A stretch of DNA of 64,000 nucleotides from Chryseobacterium sp. OV279 (lineage in GTDB: Bacteria; Bacteroidota; Bacteroidia; Flavobacteriales; Weeksellaceae), in the NCBI RefSeq assembly GCF_900128945.1, contig NZ_FQUD01000006.1, positions 217,503 through 281,502 on the forward strand, read 5' to 3'. This document shows positions 25,586 to 34,138 of this stretch, piece after piece (positions within the stretch are counted from its first letter, which is position 1; each line of letters begins with the position of its first letter). The notes under the pieces were generated by a model. It was not told where the DNA came from and did not search any database. It saw nothing but the letters and a program-made list of their open reading frames with translations. A program made the position numbers and the translations under genes.

Positions 25586-25885
25586 ATGTCACAAAAATTT
25601 CAGGAAATCATCAATTCGGAAAGACCGGTACTTATTGACTTTTTTGCCACGTGGTGTCAGCCATGTAAAGTACAGTCATCCGTTTTAAATACCGTAAAGG
25701 AAAATATAGGCGAAGGAGCCAGAATCATCAAAGTAGATGTGGACCAATATCCGGCTTTGGCAGCTCAGTACGGAGTGAGAGGTGTTCCTACCCTTGCGGT
25801 CTTCAAAAATGGTGAACTCTTATGGAAAGAAAGCGGTGTCCACGATGTGAATTCACTTACGGAACTGCTTAAACAATATGCTTAA
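25586..25885 (+). CDS. Thioredoxin with CQPC active site
   Basis: A 99-aa thioredoxin-fold protein from ATG 25586 (MSQKFQE). The redox motif is WCQPC with cysteines at residues 24 and 27, and the cis-proline loop reads GVRGVPTLAVF. There is no signal peptide, so it acts in the cytoplasm. The second active-site residue is Gln where thioredoxins have Gly (CGPC), which may shift the redox potential. It lies 61 bp after the rhodanese lipoprotein and may serve as reductant for persulfides made by its neighbours. Confidence 0.85.
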   Translation: MSQKFQEIINSERPVLIDFFATWCQPCKVQSSVLNTVKENIGEGARIIKVDVDQYPALAAQYGVRGVPTLAVFKNGELLWKESGVHDVNSLTELLKQYA

Positions 25886-25899
25886 TTAGGCTGAGGCTA

Positions 25900-25929
25900 A
25901 GGTTTAGGCTCCTATTAAAGTCTAAACCT
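25900..25929. repeat. Inverted repeat between convergent genes
   Basis: AGGTTTAGGCT-CCTATTAA-AGTCTAAACCT has an 11-bp stem with one wobble, flanked by more 'CTGAGG/CCTCAG' pairing. It sits between the convergent thioredoxin and amidase genes. It may end transcription from both sides, though T-tracts are missing. Confidence 0.5.
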
Positions 25930-25945
25930 CAGTCTCAATCTACTC

Positions 25946-26698
25946 CTATAATTCTATTGAAAACCGGTCTCTGTCGTTCAGAAACTGGAAATGCTGCCTG
26001 AAATCTTTTAATTCTTCCATATTCAGCTCTGCAGAGATGATATTTCCGTTCTTTTGAGAAATTTCTGTTCCATCGGCAAAAAAGCAGTGTGAACTTTCCT
26101 GATAAAAAAGATCATTCCCGTCTGTTCCAATTCTATTTAAACCAAAAACAAAAGACAGGTTCTCTATTGCTCTTGCTTTTAAAAGATGCTCCCAGGCTCC
26201 TACTCTTTTTTCAGGCCAGTTGGCAATATATAAGATGGCGTCATAATCGTCATTATTTCTTGCAAAAACAGGAAAACGAAGATCATAGCACACCTGCAAC
26301 AGGATTCTGAATCCTTTATAATTCACAATCATTCTTTTATATCCCGGGCTATACACTTTATCTTCTCCCGAAAATGAAAACAGGTGTCTTTTATCGTAGA
26401 AAAAACTTTCAGAATCAGGTTGCACAAAGTACATTCTGTTGTAAAAATGTCCACCTTGTTCTACAGGTGCACTCCCACAGAAGGCTGCATTTTTTTCTTT
26501 TGCCATTTTCTTCAGAAACTCCAGAGACTCTTCATTTCGGTCCGAAACTTCAGCCGCATCCATACAAAAACCGGTAGAGAACATTTCAGGAAGCAGGAAA
26601 ATATCAGCCTCTACTTCTTTAAAATGTTCTTCGATCAGTTGAAAATTTTTGTCTTTATTTTTCCAGACAATATCTAAATTAAGTCCTGCTATTCTCAT
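25946..26698 (-). CDS. Omega-amidase / nitrilase-family amidohydrolase
   Basis: A 250-aa carbon-nitrogen hydrolase. The Glu-Lys-Cys triad is seen in LLPEMFSTGF (Glu), FYDKRHLFSF (Lys) and LLQVCYDLRFPVF (Cys). The YDKRHLFSFSGE...YSPG pattern matches YafV-type omega-amidases, which hydrolyse alpha-ketoglutaramate or ketosuccinamate in glutamine transaminase salvage. It is cytoplasmic and a lone gene on the minus strand. Confidence 0.85.
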   Translation of the reverse strand: MRIAGLNLDIVWKNKDKNFQLIEEHFKEVEADIFLLPEMFSTGFCMDAAEVSDRNEESLEFLKKMAKEKNAAFCGSAPVEQGGHFYNRMYFVQPDSESFFYDKRHLFSFSGEDKVYSPGYKRMIVNYKGFRILLQVCYDLRFPVFARNNDDYDAILYIANWPEKRVGAWEHLLKARAIENLSFVFGLNRIGTDGNDLFYQESSHCFFADGTEISQKNGNIISAELNMEELKDFRQHFQFLNDRDRFSIEL

Positions 26699-26803
26699 AA
26701 ACTTTGTTAAATAACTTCAATAAAAATACGATTTTCCAATGATTTCGGTTCTATTTTTGATGAGGATATTTTTCATTATTATCATTTAATAAAAGTAAAG
26801 TTT

Positions 26804-27244
26804 ATGAAGAAATTGTTTTTTGTGTTGATGATCGCTTTTTTTGGAACTGCAGCCAACGCTCAGGCTTATACAGGAAAAGGTGACCAGAAAATTCAGCTCG
26901 GACTGAGTGCATGGGGGTATGGAACAGGAGTTACGGGAACTTATGACTATGGGTTGAACAAGCTTATATCGGTAGGTGCGGGGCTTAATGCGTATTTTGG
27001 TGACTATAAAGATAATGACAAAGACAACCGTGTTTTTGTATTCGGGAGACTGAATTTCCACCTTCAGGAAGCGCTTGATCTGCCTTCCAAATGGGACATC
27101 TATCCGGGTGTAGATGTAGGAGTGCTAGGTAAGGATTTTGGAATCGGGGCGCACATTGGAGCCCGTTACTTTTTCACAGAGAAAGTGGGCGTTTTTGCAG
27201 AAGTAGGCAACAACGGCAGTATCGGTGTTTCTTTCAATCTGTAA
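26804..27244 (+). CDS. Small outer-membrane beta-barrel-like protein
   Basis: A 146-aa protein with a signal peptide (cleavage after TAANA, residue 19). The mature part alternates Gly/aromatic strands (KIQLGLSAWGYGTGVTGTYDYGL, ISVGAGLNAYFGDY, IGARYFFTEKVGVFAEVG) and ends in hydrophobic GVSFNL. This fits a small 8-strand barrel similar to DUF6646-type proteins of Chryseobacterium; that family name is from memory and unverified. Terminator at 27264-27291. Confidence 0.65.
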   Translation: MKKLFFVLMIAFFGTAANAQAYTGKGDQKIQLGLSAWGYGTGVTGTYDYGLNKLISVGAGLNAYFGDYKDNDKDNRVFVFGRLNFHLQEALDLPSKWDIYPGVDVGVLGKDFGIGAHIGARYFFTEKVGVFAEVGNNGSIGVSFNL

Positions 27245-27263
27245 TATCGGCTAAATATATGAC

Positions 27264-27291
27264 AAAGCTTCTCATTTAGAGGGGCTTTTTT
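27264..27291 (+). terminator. Terminator after the 146-aa barrel gene
   Basis: AAGCTTCTC-ATTTA-GAGGGGCTT, a stem with two wobble pairs, is followed by TTTTT. Confidence 0.7.
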
Positions 27292-27293
27292 AT

Positions 27294-27323
27294 TTGGCAT
27301 AGTTTTGATAATTGTTACCTTTG
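27294..27323 (+). promoter_or_regulatory. Promoter of rseP
   Basis: A -33 TTG (27294-27296) and a -7 TACCTTTG (27316-27323) are separated by 19 bp, the standard Bacteroidota arrangement, 24 bp before the rseP start. Confidence 0.7.
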
Positions 27324-27347
27324 CAAATTAAAATCTAAAATTTATTA

Positions 27348-28829
27348 ATGGAATTAGCAATCAAGATTTTCCAGTTCATACTAAGTATTTCTATTTTAGT
27401 GGTTCTTCATGAGCTTGGACACTTTTTACCGGCAAAATGGTTTAAGACCAGAGCTGAGAAATTCTTCCTGTTTTTCGATCCATGGATTTCGATCTTTTCA
27501 ATGAAGAAGATCAACGGAAAATGGCAGTATAAATTTCTTTCCAAGAACCTTCCGGACACAGAAACTATCGTGGTAGACGGAAAAGAGAAAGAAGTTCCTA
27601 TCGATATATCAAAACTTCCTGACAACGACTGGAGAAAACATCCGGAGCAGACGAAATACGGAATCGGATGGCTTCCTTTCGGTGGTTACGTAAAAATCGC
27701 CGGAATGATTGACGAAAGTATGGACACCGAGCAGATGAAGAAACCTGCAGAGCCATGGGAATTCAGATCAAAACCGGCCTGGCAGAGACTGATCATTATG
27801 CTTGGAGGGGTTACGGTTAACTTTTTCCTGGCGTGGATTATTTTCGGATGTCTTTCGTATTTCAACGGGGAAACCTCTTTTGACACCACAAGAGTTGAGG
27901 CACCGATGCATTATACCAGTATTGCAAAAGCAATGGGCTTTGAGGATGGTGATAAGATCTTAAAAGTAGACGGAAAAGTTCAGAACAACCTGGATAAGTT
28001 GTCTTTAGATATTTTACTAAGTGATCAGGTAACGGTTTTAAGAAAAGGTCAGGATGTTACTTTTAACACGAATGACGATGGAAAAGCACTTGCTTTCAAA
28101 GACGAAAACCCAAGAGCATTCCTTACGCCGAGATATGCACCGGTAATTGACACCATCGTGAATCCTAAAACGGCTGAGGCAGGTTTAAAAATAGGAGATC
28201 AGGTGGCTTCGGTAAACGGTCAGAAAATCAGTTATTATGACGAGCTGCAAGGTGTTGTTGTAAAAAATGCCGGGAAAACTATTAATATGGAGGTAATAAG
28301 AGCTGGCGCAGTGCAGCCTTTAAGCCTTGAAGTTTCTAAGGAAGGTACTTTAGGGATCGCTTCTTATAAGCAGCTTCAAAAATATGCTAATACGCAGCAT
28401 TTCACTTTCGTGGAGTCTATCGGAAGAGGATTTACGAGAAGTATCGAAAGTTTGACGTATCAGGTGAAGCAATTTAAACTGGTATTCAACAAAAAAGTTC
28501 AGGGATATAAGAAAGTGGGAGGTCCTTTAGCGATCATCAAAAATATGCCGGTAGAGAAGTCGAAAGACGGATCGGTATCGGTGAACTGGAGCATGTTCTG
28601 GAGTTTTACCGCGATGTTCTCTGTATGGTTGGCATTCCTTAACCTGATTCCTATCCCGGGTCTTGACGGTGGTCACGTATTATTTACGCTATGGGAAGTG
28701 ATTACGGGGAAACCTGTACCTCAGAAAGTCTTGGAAAACGCACAAATGATCGGGGTTATCTTCCTGTTAGGATTGATGGTACTGATCTTCGGAAGCGACA
28801 TTTTCAAAGCAGTGACCGGCAGTTTATAA
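27348..28829 (+). CDS. rseP: RIP metalloprotease RseP (site-2 protease)
   Basis: A 493-aa intramembrane zinc protease. HELGH is at residues 21-25 in the first membrane helix and the LDG metal-binding motif (IPGLDGGH) near 439-441. A PDZ domain is seen at about 255-330 (PVIDTIVNPKTAEAGLKIGDQVASVNG), with a diverged one before it. It cleaves membrane-bound anti-sigma factors and leftover signal peptides in the inner membrane. It is about 40 residues longer than E. coli RseP because of a charged insertion after helix 1 (KEKEVPIDISKLPDND), a Bacteroidota trait as far as I know. Confidence 0.92.
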   Translation: MELAIKIFQFILSISILVVLHELGHFLPAKWFKTRAEKFFLFFDPWISIFSMKKINGKWQYKFLSKNLPDTETIVVDGKEKEVPIDISKLPDNDWRKHPEQTKYGIGWLPFGGYVKIAGMIDESMDTEQMKKPAEPWEFRSKPAWQRLIIMLGGVTVNFFLAWIIFGCLSYFNGETSFDTTRVEAPMHYTSIAKAMGFEDGDKILKVDGKVQNNLDKLSLDILLSDQVTVLRKGQDVTFNTNDDGKALAFKDENPRAFLTPRYAPVIDTIVNPKTAEAGLKIGDQVASVNGQKISYYDELQGVVVKNAGKTINMEVIRAGAVQPLSLEVSKEGTLGIASYKQLQKYANTQHFTFVESIGRGFTRSIESLTYQVKQFKLVFNKKVQGYKKVGGPLAIIKNMPVEKSKDGSVSVNWSMFWSFTAMFSVWLAFLNLIPIPGLDGGHVLFTLWEVITGKPVPQKVLENAQMIGVIFLLGLMVLIFGSDIFKAVTGSL

Positions 28830-28857
28830 TTTTTTTGAAATTTTTTCTAAAAAATAT

Positions 28858-28888
28858 TTGTAAGGTATAAATATTCGTCCTATATTTG
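28858..28888 (+). promoter_or_regulatory. Promoter of tRNA-Asn copy 1
   Basis: TTG at 28858-28860 and TATATTTG at 28881-28888 with 20-bp spacing, 22 bp before the tRNA. The same arrangement precedes copy 2. Confidence 0.7.
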
Positions 28889-28910
28889 CACCACTTAAAA
28901 CAAAGGACAT

Positions 28911-28984
28911 TCCTCCTTAGCTCAGTTGGTTAGAGCATCTGACTGTTAATCAGAGGGTCGCTGGTTCGAGCCCAGCAGGAGGAG
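28911..28984 (+). tRNA. tRNA-Asn (GUU), copy 1
   Basis: A 74-nt cloverleaf. The acceptor stem TCCTCCT pairs with AGGAGGA, followed by discriminator G and an encoded CCA (28985-28987). The anticodon arm is TCTGA-CTGTTAA-TCAGA with anticodon GTT at 28945-28947. The T arm GCTGG-TTCGAGC-CCAGC is intact. An identical gene lies at 33267-33340. Confidence 0.97.
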
Positions 28985-28986
28985 CC

Positions 28987-29019
28987 AAAAAGACTTACAG
29001 AAATGTAGGTCTTTTTTTT
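28987..29019 (+). terminator. Terminator of tRNA-Asn copy 1
   Basis: AAAAGACTTACA-GAAA-TGTAGGTCTTTT with a following T-run. Almost the same hairpin follows copy 2. Confidence 0.8.
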
Positions 29020-29103
29020 GCTTTAAACTTTTCAGATTTGATAAATCAATTATATATTAGCCATAAATTAATCTATAATCGGGTATAAATATCAAATTGC
29101 TTC

Positions 29104-32100
29104 ATGAAAAAACTTTATATTTCATTATTAACAGCCTTTTCTATCATCCAGATTTCAGCACAGGAAAAATCTTACTTTTTATCAAGCCCTTCACTTAGCC
29201 CCGACGGAAATACAGCCTACTTCGCTTATGACGGAGACATTTGGAAAGTAGATTCTAATGGCGGAAATGCTTCAAGAATTACAGCTTTAGACGGAGAAGA
29301 AATCAATCCGCGTATTTCTCCCGACGGAAAATGGCTGGCATTCAGTTCCAATCAATATGGCAACTATGATGTTTATGTAATGCCTGTAGAAGGCGGAACG
29401 ATTAAACAACTCACCTTCCATACCGGAAAAGATGAAATAGAAAACTGGGGATGGGACAGCAAAACACTTTATTTTACTTCGAACAGGAATAATAATTTTG
29501 GAAGTTTTAAAACAACCATTGAAGGAAAAACTCCACAAAAGCTTTTCAACAATTACTTTAATAACACCAGTGGGCTCGCTGAAACCCCTGCAGGAGAATA
29601 TCTTTTCACCAACTCTTCGGAAGCTGCCAATCAGACACACCGCAAGCGTTACAAGGGAGAAAACAACCCTGATATCCTAGGGTACAACCCACAGAGCAGC
29701 GCTTTCAAACAATACACGAATTACGAAGGGAAAGATTTCAACCCAAGCGTCGATAAAAATGGCGTCATTTATTTTATCTCTGATGAGAATAACAATGAAT
29801 ACAACCTTTATCAAATTGAAAACGGCAAAAAGATACCACTGACTCAATTTGACTCTTCTATAAAAAAACCTTCTGTTTCCGCAAACGGATCCAAAGTCAT
29901 ATTCGAAAAGGATTATCAGCTCTATATGTATGACGTTGCCACAAAAAGCACAAAAGCTCTTAACGTAAGTCTTAACACCAATAAAACACTGGAAAAAGAG
30001 CAAAATTTCGGTGTGGAAAATAACATTTCCTATTACGATGTTTCACCGGATGGTAAAAAGATGGCTTTTGTAAGCCGAGGCGTTCTGTTCGTTTCTGATA
30101 TTGAAGGAAAATTCACTCAGCAAATTTCCAATGGAAAGGAACGTGTCATGGAAGTGAAATGGCTGAAAGACAATCGTACCCTACTTTTCAACCAGACGGA
30201 TAAAGGCTATCAGAACTGGTTCAGTATTGCTGCGGACGCAAAGGGTCAACCCAAACAATTAACCCATGATTTACGCAACAATCGCAGCATTACCCTTAAT
30301 CATGATCTTTCAAAAGCGGTTTATCTAAGCGGTCGTGATGAAGTAAGAATAATGGATCTGAAAAGCTTCAACTCTACAACGATTGTAAAAGATGAAATCT
30401 GGGCTTTCCAAAATTCAAGACCGTCTTTTTCTCCTAACAGCGAATATGTATTATTCTCCGCAAAAAGGAATTTCGAGCTGGATATTTTTATTTATAACAT
30501 CAAAAAAAAACAGACCATAAACCTTACCAATACCGGCGTTTCGGAGGAAGACCCTTTCTGGTCTCCTAATGGTAAATATATTTATTTCAGCAGCGACAGA
30601 ACCAATCCATCCTACCCTTTAGGCATGCAAAAATCCAACATTTACCGCATGGCACTGGACTGGTTTGATGAACCTTATAAATCTGAGAAATTCGACAAGC
30701 TTTTCATTGAAGAGAAAAAAGGCAAAAAATTCTCCGATACAGCTAAAGACGATAAAGATAAAAAAGACGAAGGCAAAGAGAAAAAGAAAGAGAAAGAACC
30801 CGTTATAAAGGAACTCAAAGTCAATCCGGAAAATACGCTGGAAAGGATAGAATTGGTTACCGATAGATACGGATATCAGGACGATCCTATCGTTTTTGCT
30901 GATGACAAGAAAGAGATTCTATTGTTTAATTCTAATCAGGATAATGGAAAAAAGCAACTGTTCAAAAAAGTTTTTACTGATTTTGAGCCTGCAAAATCTG
31001 AAAAAGTCTTCGATAAGGAAGCTTCCAATATCACCCGGATTGAAAAAAATCTTTTTGCTTTAATAGAAGGGAATATTTACAAAATGACCCTTGAAGCATT
31101 AAAGCCGGAAAAAATTAATATTCAATATACTTTTGATAAGGATCTGGCATCCGAATTCATCCAAATGTATGATGAAGCCTGGACGGGAGTTGAAGAAAAT
31201 TTCTATGATGAAAACTTTCACGGTATCAACTGGAAAGCAAAGAAGGAACAGTATGCCAAATATCTCCCGTATGTAAACAACAGAAACGATCTGCGAATTT
31301 TATTGAATGATCTTTTGGGTGAACTTAATTCTTCACACACCGGGTTTTCTTCATCCGGAAAAGAGGAAACCAGATATCTAAACTATTTTACAAACGAAAC
31401 CGGAATCATATTTAAAACAGATCAGCCTTATACTGTAGAAAGTATTGTCCGAAAATCTCCGGCATTCCGAACGGATGTTGATATCAAGCCCGGAGATCAG
31501 CTTATTGCCGTGAACGGAAAAAAAATTGATTCCAGTGAAAACCGTGAATCCTATTTTACAAGTCCGAAAAAACAGGATGAGCTTATTCTTACTTTCAGCC
31601 GTAATGGGAAAAATGTAACAACAAAAGTACATCCGATTGCCAATACAGATCTAAAAGGACTGCTTTATGATGACTGGATATTCAACAACCGCCAACGCGT
31701 GAATAAGCTTAGCGACAACCGTATTGCGTATTCTTACATGAAAAACATGACCACTGACGAACTGGATCGCTTTCTTCTGGACATGGTTGAACAGGAAAAC
31801 AGAAAAGATGCCGTCATCCTTGACCTACGATACAACACCGGCGGAAATGTTCATGATAAAGTATTGAATTTCCTGGCTCAGAAGCCTTATCTGCAATGGA
31901 AATACCGTGAAGGAAAAATGACGACACAACCCAACTTTGCTCCTGCCGGAAAACCTGTCGTTTTGTTGATTAACGAAGCCTCATTAAGCGACGCTGAATT
32001 GACCGCAGCCGGTTTTAAAGCATTGAAACTAGGGAAAATCATCGGCCAGGACACCTATCGATGGATCATCTTCACTTCGGGAAAAAGCCTGGTGGATGGC

Positions 32101-32274
32101 TCTTATTACAGACTGCCTTCGTGGGGAACCTACACCCTTGATGGGCAGAATCTTGAAAAAACAGGGGTAAAACCGGATATTTACATTAAAAACACCTTCA
32201 TAGACCGCCAAAAAGACAATGATCCTCAACTGGAACGGGCTGTTCAGGAAATACTGAAAGACTTAAAGAAATAG
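29104..32274 (+). CDS. Tricorn-like S41 family peptidase
   Basis: A 1056-aa secreted protease (signal peptide ends near QISAQ, residue 20). Residues about 25-540 are WD/PD40-type beta-propeller repeats (LSPDGNTAYFAYDGDIW, ISPDGKWLAFSSNQYGNYDVYV). A Lys/Asp/Glu-rich linker follows (about 545-575). The C1 helical, PDZ (about 770-845) and C2 S41 domains come next. Catalytic parts resemble tricorn: LNSSHTGFS and NEASLSDAEL (about 957-966). It would trim peptides in the periplasm. It lies alone between two tRNA-Asn copies, together with an AAA ATPase. Confidence 0.9.
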   Translation: MKKLYISLLTAFSIIQISAQEKSYFLSSPSLSPDGNTAYFAYDGDIWKVDSNGGNASRITALDGEEINPRISPDGKWLAFSSNQYGNYDVYVMPVEGGTIKQLTFHTGKDEIENWGWDSKTLYFTSNRNNNFGSFKTTIEGKTPQKLFNNYFNNTSGLAETPAGEYLFTNSSEAANQTHRKRYKGENNPDILGYNPQSSAFKQYTNYEGKDFNPSVDKNGVIYFISDENNNEYNLYQIENGKKIPLTQFDSSIKKPSVSANGSKVIFEKDYQLYMYDVATKSTKALNVSLNTNKTLEKEQNFGVENNISYYDVSPDGKKMAFVSRGVLFVSDIEGKFTQQISNGKERVMEVKWLKDNRTLLFNQTDKGYQNWFSIAADAKGQPKQLTHDLRNNRSITLNHDLSKAVYLSGRDEVRIMDLKSFNSTTIVKDEIWAFQNSRPSFSPNSEYVLFSAKRNFELDIFIYNIKKKQTINLTNTGVSEEDPFWSPNGKYIYFSSDRTNPSYPLGMQKSNIYRMALDWFDEPYKSEKFDKLFIEEKKGKKFSDTAKDDKDKKDEGKEKKKEKEPVIKELKVNPENTLERIELVTDRYGYQDDPIVFADDKKEILLFNSNQDNGKKQLFKKVFTDFEPAKSEKVFDKEASNITRIEKNLFALIEGNIYKMTLEALKPEKINIQYTFDKDLASEFIQMYDEAWTGVEENFYDENFHGINWKAKKEQYAKYLPYVNNRNDLRILLNDLLGELNSSHTGFSSSGKEETRYLNYFTNETGIIFKTDQPYTVESIVRKSPAFRTDVDIKPGDQLIAVNGKKIDSSENRESYFTSPKKQDELILTFSRNGKNVTTKVHPIANTDLKGLLYDDWIFNNRQRVNKLSDNRIAYSYMKNMTTDELDRFLLDMVEQENRKDAVILDLRYNTGGNVHDKVLNFLAQKPYLQWKYREGKMTTQPNFAPAGKPVVLLINEASLSDAELTAAGFKALKLGKIIGQDTYRWIIFTSGKSLVDGSYYRLPSWGTYTLDGQNLEKTGVKPDIYIKNTFIDRQKDNDPQLERAVQEILKDLKK

Positions 32275-32324
32275 AAACCTAGGAATCAGGTTGTGGATTG
32301 CACAGACCGTAAATGAGATTCTAT

Positions 32325-32365
32325 AAAAAAATAGAGGCTGTCTTTTGAACAGCCTCTATTTTTTT
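32325..32365 (+). terminator. Terminator after the S41 peptidase
   Basis: ATAGAGGCTGT-CTTTTGA-ACAGCCTCTAT, an 11-bp perfect stem with A-run before and T-run after. It shows that the start of the next gene must lie beyond it. Confidence 0.88.
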
Positions 32366-32410
32366 GCATATATTTTGCATGATAAAAAATCATTTAATCA
32401 AATAAACATC

Positions 32411-33130
32411 ATGCCTTATCTGTCCAGGATTTATTTAAAAGACGAACATCCTAAAGATTATCCTTTTAATCTTCCTTTTCTGAGCAACGGCTTAGATCTG
32501 AAACTTAAAAGCAATGTCACCTTCTTTGTGGGAGAAAACGGAATTGGCAAATCCACTCTGATGGAGGCTATTGCAGAAAAGTGTGACTTTAATGCAGCGG
32601 GAGGCAGCCGGAACCACCGGTATGATTTCCACAAAACCGAATCCGGCCTGTCCGATTATCTTACTCTTTCCTGGAAAACCAAGACCGCTCAGGGATTTTT
32701 CATGAGAGCCGAGAGTTTTTTCAACTTCGCCACCTATATTGATGAAGTCGCTAAGGAAGATGCAAGAGTTCTGGACGCCTATGGAGGCAAATCTCTGCAT
32801 CAACAATCGCATGGCGAGGCATTCCTGTCATTATTCCACAATCACTTCCAGAATGGGCTTTATATTCTTGACGAGCCTGAGTCAGCACTTTCGCCCCAAA
32901 GACAGCTTTCATTATTATCTATCATTCACAAACTGGAGAAGGCCGGAAAAGCTCAATTCATTATTTCAACCCATTCACCGATTCTGATGTGTTATCCCGG
33001 CTCAGAAATTTATTTATTAGATGATCAAATTCAATCGATCCATTACAAAGAAACCGAGCATTATCAACTAACAAAGAATTTTTTAGAATCTCCGGAGCAC
33101 TATTTCCGGCATTTATTTGAAGATTATTAG
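32411..33130 (+). CDS. Small AAA/ABC-type ATPase
   Basis: A 239-aa cytosolic ATPase beginning at ATG 32411; an upstream in-frame ATG lies within the terminator hairpin. Walker A is GENGIGKST at residues 41-49, and Walker B is LYILDEPESALSP at about 150-162. STHSPILM is the switch histidine region. The 'SHGEAFLSLF' segment takes the place of the ABC signature. This is the stand-alone 'AAA family ATPase' of the OLD/RecF-like group without a nuclease domain. The function is unknown. Confidence 0.8.
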   Translation: MPYLSRIYLKDEHPKDYPFNLPFLSNGLDLKLKSNVTFFVGENGIGKSTLMEAIAEKCDFNAAGGSRNHRYDFHKTESGLSDYLTLSWKTKTAQGFFMRAESFFNFATYIDEVAKEDARVLDAYGGKSLHQQSHGEAFLSLFHNHFQNGLYILDEPESALSPQRQLSLLSIIHKLEKAGKAQFIISTHSPILMCYPGSEIYLLDDQIQSIHYKETEHYQLTKNFLESPEHYFRHLFEDY

Positions 33131-33211
33131 AGTTAAATAAAAAAGAGTTGAAATATTTCTAACTGAAATTCAACATTTTTGGTTAAAATTGACGGTAAAT
33201 TGGGGATAAAA

Positions 33212-33243
33212 TTTGCCTGATATTAATATTCCTTTTATATTTG
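33212..33243 (+). promoter_or_regulatory. Promoter of tRNA-Asn copy 2
   Basis: TTTG at 33212-33215 and TATATTTG at 33236-33243 with 20-bp spacing, closely matching the promoter of copy 1. Confidence 0.7.
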
Positions 33244-33266
33244 CAGCACCTTAAACAGAGGAAAAT

Positions 33267-33340
33267 TCCTCCTTAGCTCAGTTGGTTAGAGCATCTGACT
33301 GTTAATCAGAGGGTCGCTGGTTCGAGCCCAGCAGGAGGAG
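33267..33340 (+). tRNA. tRNA-Asn (GUU), copy 2
   Basis: Identical in sequence to 28911-28984, with encoded CCA at 33341-33343 and anticodon GTT at 33301-33303. Confidence 0.97.
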
Positions 33341-33342
33341 CC

Positions 33343-33374
33343 AAAAGACTTACAGAAATGTAGGTCTTTTTTTA
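33343..33374 (+). terminator. Terminator of tRNA-Asn copy 2
   Basis: The hairpin AAAGACTTACA-GAAA-TGTAGGTCTTT plus T-run, the same as after copy 1. Confidence 0.8.
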
Positions 33375-33853
33375 TGCCCTGAATTCAAACAACCGATCAT
33401 TATTAAGGATCAATTTCAAAACTTAGGGAGCAGGCTTTTTTAAACATTAAGAAATTAAGATCTTAAGCGATGGGCGCTTAAAGAACTTAAAAAAAATCAA
33501 TTTATTGATTTCTTCATTCATAACAATAAGCATACTTCTTAAATCCTTAATGTTTAAATTAAGAAATAAACTAAAGTTTATTGAGGTTAAAGAAATTAAG
33601 GTCAATTTTAAACAGATTGTAATTATTTTACTTCCCAAGTTTTGAGATTAATCTATCATTAACGAGTCTCAAAAATTGAAACGTAAACGAAAATTTACTG
33701 CTCTCGTTGATTATACGAAAGCATAAATCTGCATCATCTGATTAATCCGTGTGAGATATTTAATCCTCCCACTCTTTTCATGAGAATCAATAAAATTAAT
33801 TTCTTCATAGCTTCCTTTATAAACCTGCTGTAAAAACATCCCCATTTTTATAC
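33375..33853. other. AT-rich non-coding region with TTAAG-type palindromes
   Basis: No gene is supported. It holds many TTAAG/CTTAA words and the inverted repeat TTAAGCG-ATGGG-CGCTTAA (arms 33463-33469 and 33475-33481). A 63-codon minus-strand ORF at 33447-33638 is low-complexity and made of these repeats. The region leads into the DnaA-box cluster. Confidence 0.5.
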
Positions 33854-34138
33854 TTTTCCACAAAACAGCAAAAACGTTAGTTATTTCTTCTTATTTACAA
33901 CAACTAGGAAATCCACAATCCAAGACCCATATTTGTGGAAAAAGATTTCATAACAAAATAATCAGCTGAAAATAAAACAATTACCATTGTTGATAACCTG
34001 TGGAAAAACTATTAAGAAGATATGAGTACATTATGAAGAACACTTTATAAACTTGTGGACAAATTGTGAATAGCGTGTCAGAAACCTGTGAAAAGCCCAT
34101 TAATAAGTGAATTTAAAGTGTAAAGAAACTGTGGAAAA
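33854..34138. other. Cluster of DnaA-box-like 9-mers: candidate origin of replication
   Basis: Eight 9-mers resembling TTATCCACA or its complement lie in 285 bp. TTTTCCACA is at 33854-33862 and AAATCCACA at 33909-33917. TGTGGAAAA is at 33934-33942, 33999-34007 and 34130-34138. TGTGGACAA is at 34054-34062, TGTGAATAG at 34065-34073 and TGTGAAAAG at 34087-34095. Six of the eight point the same way. AT-rich, gene-free DNA flanks both sides, as expected for an unwinding element. This fits oriC or a DnaA-titration site. Against oriC, the rRNA operon at the right edge would run toward it. Confidence 0.5.

Noticed and set aside
32345..32410. Upstream start for the small AAA ATPase
   Set aside because: The upstream ATG lies within the terminator hairpin of the S41 gene.
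28858..33374. An integrated element (prophage or ICE) between the tRNA-Asn copies
   Set aside because: No integrase, excisionase or phage gene lies between; the enclosed genes look chromosomal. Only the repeat itself is reported.
33447..33638. 63-codon minus-strand ORF near the DnaA-box cluster
   Set aside because: Made of repeated TTAAG/AATTAAG words, low complexity, no start context, no family.
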